Below, piece after piece: positions 61,326-64,000 of a stretch of DNA of 64,000 nt (position 1 is the first letter of the stretch; each line of letters begins with the position of its first letter). The DNA lies in the NCBI GenBank assembly GCA_029465975.1, contig CM055761.1, forward strand, positions 4,039,323 through 4,103,322, read 5' to 3'. The translations under genes were made by a program, and so were the position numbers. The stretch comes from Dallia pectoralis. Its lineage: Eukaryota; Chordata; Actinopteri; Esociformes; Umbridae. Under the pieces are notes generated by a model that saw only the letters and a program-made list of their open reading frames with translations, was not told the DNA's origin and made no database searches.

Positions 61326-61690
61326 CATGTGGTTTAAAGAAAGATTCTTTATTTTCCTTCCACGCGACCATTGCCTTATATGAGCTTTAATCAAACGAGG
61401 AGATAAATGAAGAGGCGACAGGAACAGCTGACTCAGCCCTTCGTCGCCATGGCAATCCATTGACCCTGAGAGGCGGCAGGAAGAAAATTGAGGAATGCAG
61501 CTTTTAATGACTATCCAATATATATGGCATCTACCTCGAGATGGGCCGGGCAATCAACCACCAATACATTAGACGGAGATGTTTTTCCAAGATTGACGCC
61601 TTATTGTGCCGAAGTCTGCACTGGCTCAAGTTCAAGGTTAGCCTTTTAAGGACTCGTGTGATTATTGCTCGAAGGTTAAACAACACATTA
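61326..61690. promoter_or_regulatory. Candidate conserved upstream enhancer
   Basis: A long even-textured block contains CGACCATTGCCTTATATGAG (a near CArg-type CCTTATATGA), CTTTAATCAAACGAGG, GCAGCTTTTAATGACTATCC, CAATCAACCACCAATACATT and GTGTGATTATTGCTCG. It has no repeats and no convincing coding frame. It is the strongest enhancer-like block upstream of the gene by eye. Confidence 0.4.
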
Positions 61691-62352
61691 ACATGCATTA
61701 AAATGTTAAATTATGGCTCCATTTACTATATGAGAGGAAGAACAACAACATGAAATGGGCTTTTAAAAATATGAAGGCAGTTGATGGAGTGGATGGGAAC
61801 CTGTGGAGGTGGAGGAGGAGGGTTGGATGGTTTTTCAATGGGCAGACTAGGCGCAGATTTGGCAGCATGATGACTTATTTTACTGTCGGGTTAATGAACT
61901 GATCAGAGAAAGTCTTTAGAATTGGGTGACTCAAATACAAACGTAGCCAAGAACAGATCGCCCCAAAAGAAACTTTCGGAGAATAGGTTTTATTTATTTT
62001 CCCGTCAGTCCTAACCCTGGTGTAAGAATAGATGAATGGTCATGTTGAAGTCACGCTGAGGTACTGTACACGTTCAGTGTGCACCGTTCGCTCCCACAGT
62101 CAGTGTATCAAAGGTCGGCCTTAAAAGGGTGACACTGTAACACACAGGATGGCCTGCTGTGTCTTGGGGTTCTCTTTTAGACAGTAATTTAGATACACTC
62201 CCATCGATACAGGGTGTCGGGTGGGGGGGTCGTCTGGGGGAGTTTGTAGGGGGTGTTAAAAGGCCCCCTGCACTCTCCTCCTGCCTGTCGGGGCTCTGAT
62301 TGAGTGGAGGCCACGTCTCCCTGAGTGAAATACAGCCTCTACCTTGACTGAC
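61691..62352. other. 5' flank segment, nothing recognised
   Basis: Single copy, G-rich near 62215-62260. Confidence 0.5.
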
Positions 62353-62453
62353 TCCCAAATGGCACCATATGTCCCGCGGAGGGCACTCGTTCACATCGAG
62401 AGCCCTGGTCCAAAGTAGTGCACTATTTACAGGGACAGGGTGCGATTTGGGAC
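62353..62453. mobile_element. Palindromic MITE copy
   Basis: TCCCAAATGGCACCATATGT, AGCCCTGGTCCAAAGTAGTG and GGTGCGATTTGGGAC; both arms are clear. Confidence 0.78.
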
Positions 62454-62667
62454 GGAGGCTTTGTTAGAGCAGATAACCAATTAACCCATCTGAGCGTTAT
62501 AGGATGGCTACAGTGGCAGGGCTTGCTCCATCCCCATCTCCTCCATTTAGGTAATTGAAGGATGGGAGAAGCCATCCCACTTCAAACCCTGCAGAAGGAG
62601 AGGGGGAAAAGAGCAATCCCATAATGCACGTCTTCACTTAACAGCCCCAACTTTCTTGGAGCCTGCG

Positions 62668-62750
62668 TCCCAAATGGTAACTGATTCACTTAGATCCCCG
62701 CGGTCCAAGTCAAAAGGAGTGCACTTGGCGAATAGGGTGTCATTTAGGAA
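62668..62750. mobile_element. Palindromic MITE copy
   Basis: GTCCCAAATGGTAACTGATT, GTCAAAAGGAGTGCACTTGG and AATAGGGTGTCATTTAGGAA; the left arm is shortened. Confidence 0.7.
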
Positions 62751-62764
62751 GAGTGCTTTCTTTC

Positions 62765-63255
62765 TCAGATAGAGAGAGAGAGAGGAGAAAGGAGAGAGAA
62801 GAGAGATGGAAACCGAAAGAAAGCGAGAGAGCGGGAGAGAGAAGCACAGAGGGACCAAGAGACAAGGTTTATGGAGAAGTGGAGGGAGTAAAAAAGAAAA
62901 AGAGATGGGGAGTGGGAGGACTGGTGTGGCAGAGAGAGAGAGAGGCTGGATGAGGATAGAGGAGAGGAAGAAGATAGAGGAGGAGAAGAGAGGGGGAATG
63001 GAGGAGAGAGAGTATAGAGGAGGAGGAGAGAGTTAGCATGAAGGAGAGAGAGGATGGAGGAGAAGTAGAGGATGAAGGAGAAGTAGAGGATGGAGGAGAG
63101 AGAGGATGGAGGAGAAGTAGAGGATGGAGGAGAGAGAGGATGGAGGAGAAGTAGAGGATGGAGGAGAAGTAGAGGATGGAGGAGAGAGAGGATGGAGGAG
63201 AAGTAGAGGATGGAGGAGAGAGAGGATGAAGGAGAAGTAGAGGATGAGAGAGGGA
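62765..63255. repeat. Purine-rich array (GGATGGAGGAGAAGTAGA)
   Basis: The GA-rich left part passes into an array of GAGGATGGAGGAGAAGTAGA and GAGGATGGAGGAGAGAGA units from about 63050. Ser/Leu-rich minus frames are artefacts. Confidence 0.94.
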
Positions 63256-64000
63256 AACACGTCACTTGGAATCAGCTTCACAGAGCAGGTGGAGAGAGAT
63301 AAATGTCAAAGAACTCTGGGCAAAATAAAACAACAACGGGCTCTGCTCATCCAGCTTGTACAGCCAGGAGTCTAATGCCCTTTAGTTCAAATGAAGACAC
63401 GTGCACACACACGCGCACACCCGCGCGCGCACACACACACACACACGCACGTGGCTACATGAAAACCTTTGGCATGTTACAAAATATATTGCATTAAATG
63501 AAAATGTGAAGAGGGTGTAGCGGCCCCTCGGATTTCATAAAAAGACGCAGCGAGTTTCAAACGGGTGTCGGTTTATTTTCTTACGTGCACCACCGTAACA
63601 TCCTTTTAACACCGTGAAAACTACAGAGTAAACAAAATAAATACAAAAGGCATCGTTGTAGTTTCACATAATACATAGATAATTAACATTCTGTATAAAT
63701 GATTGACGTTACTAATGTATTGCATTACCTCATTTCGCTCTCCTAGGGCGCTAATCACTCATCACTTTCTGCTTGTCAATGCGCGTGCACGGCATTACCG
63801 CGAGAGTACCCGGAAGTTGAACATTAGAAACCAAACCTCACGAGAAGTAAAACATACAGGTTCTCTAAAGAAAACGTGAGAACAGACTACTAAGTTCTGA
63901 CAACACCGAAACATGATGTTGTGCAGAAAAAACAACGTACAAAAAAAAACATTACATTACAAAAAATATCAGACCTTTACACTCCCACCAAATCCTAGAA
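63256..64000. other. Distal 5' flank
   Basis: A CA/CGCA microsatellite covers about 63395-63447. From about 63516 (TGTAGCGGCCCCTCGG) the sequence could be the start of an LTR, but no second copy or internal region is present to test it. ATGATTGACG lies at 63699-63708. Confidence 0.4.

Noticed and set aside
1..64000. tRNA genes or tRNA-derived SINE heads
   Set aside because: I looked for A/B-box-like pairs and typical salmonid SINE heads and found none convincing.

Overview
The window looks like a single-gene locus from a ray-finned fish genome. It carries the first three coding exons of the TALE-class homeobox gene pbx1, on the minus strand. Exon 1 (53996-54177), exon 2 (52683-52756) and exon 3 (2429-2676) are joined by a short intron 1 (about 1.2 kb) and a very large intron 2 (about 50 kb). 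The splice sites are GT/AG and the phases agree at each junction. Together the exons encode residues 1-168: the N-terminus, the PBC-A region, the alanine tract and the start of PBC-B. The rest of PBC-B and the homeodomain lie beyond position 1. I see no other convincing protein-coding gene and no tRNA or rRNA gene. Most open frames in the window are read-through of tandem repeats.

Layout by position: 1-2428 is the exon-3-proximal part of intron 3, with a small inverted-repeat MITE and a 31-bp minisatellite. 2677-52682 is intron 2. It is very rich in minisatellites (units of 9, 12, 13, 16, 20, 21, 22, 25, 35, 41, 46 and 51 bp), CA/GT/GA/CT microsatellites, degenerate Tc1/mariner remnants and a dispersed palindromic MITE family. 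Between these are complex, TAAT-rich, non-repetitive stretches that look like the conserved non-coding enhancers known to surround developmental transcription-factor genes. 52757-53995 is intron 1, AT-rich. 54178 to about 54720 is the CpG-rich promoter/5'UTR. From there to 64000 is 5' flank, with a 20-bp array, another Tc1 remnant, a 26-bp array carrying an inverted CCAAT box in most units, and a purine-rich array.

Organism: the vertebrate gene, the Tc1 families and the short-unit repeats point to a teleost with good confidence. The abundant palindromic repeat (ends near TCCCAAATGGCACC, core near AGTGCACTA) and the ACAGATCT/GATCAG element are, from memory, characteristic of salmonid and pike genomes. 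Salmoniform/esociform is therefore my best but unproven guess. The copies are quite diverged.

Regulatory reading: PBX1 protein works as a heterodimer with MEIS/PREP and HOX proteins. The window contains a perfect PBX-MEIS decamer (TGATTGACAG) in intron 2, two ATGATTGACG PBX-type motifs upstream of the gene, and paired perfect octamers (ATGCAAAT) in the proximal promoter. Autoregulation is thus a plausible but untested idea. All enhancer calls rest on sequence texture and motifs, not on alignment.
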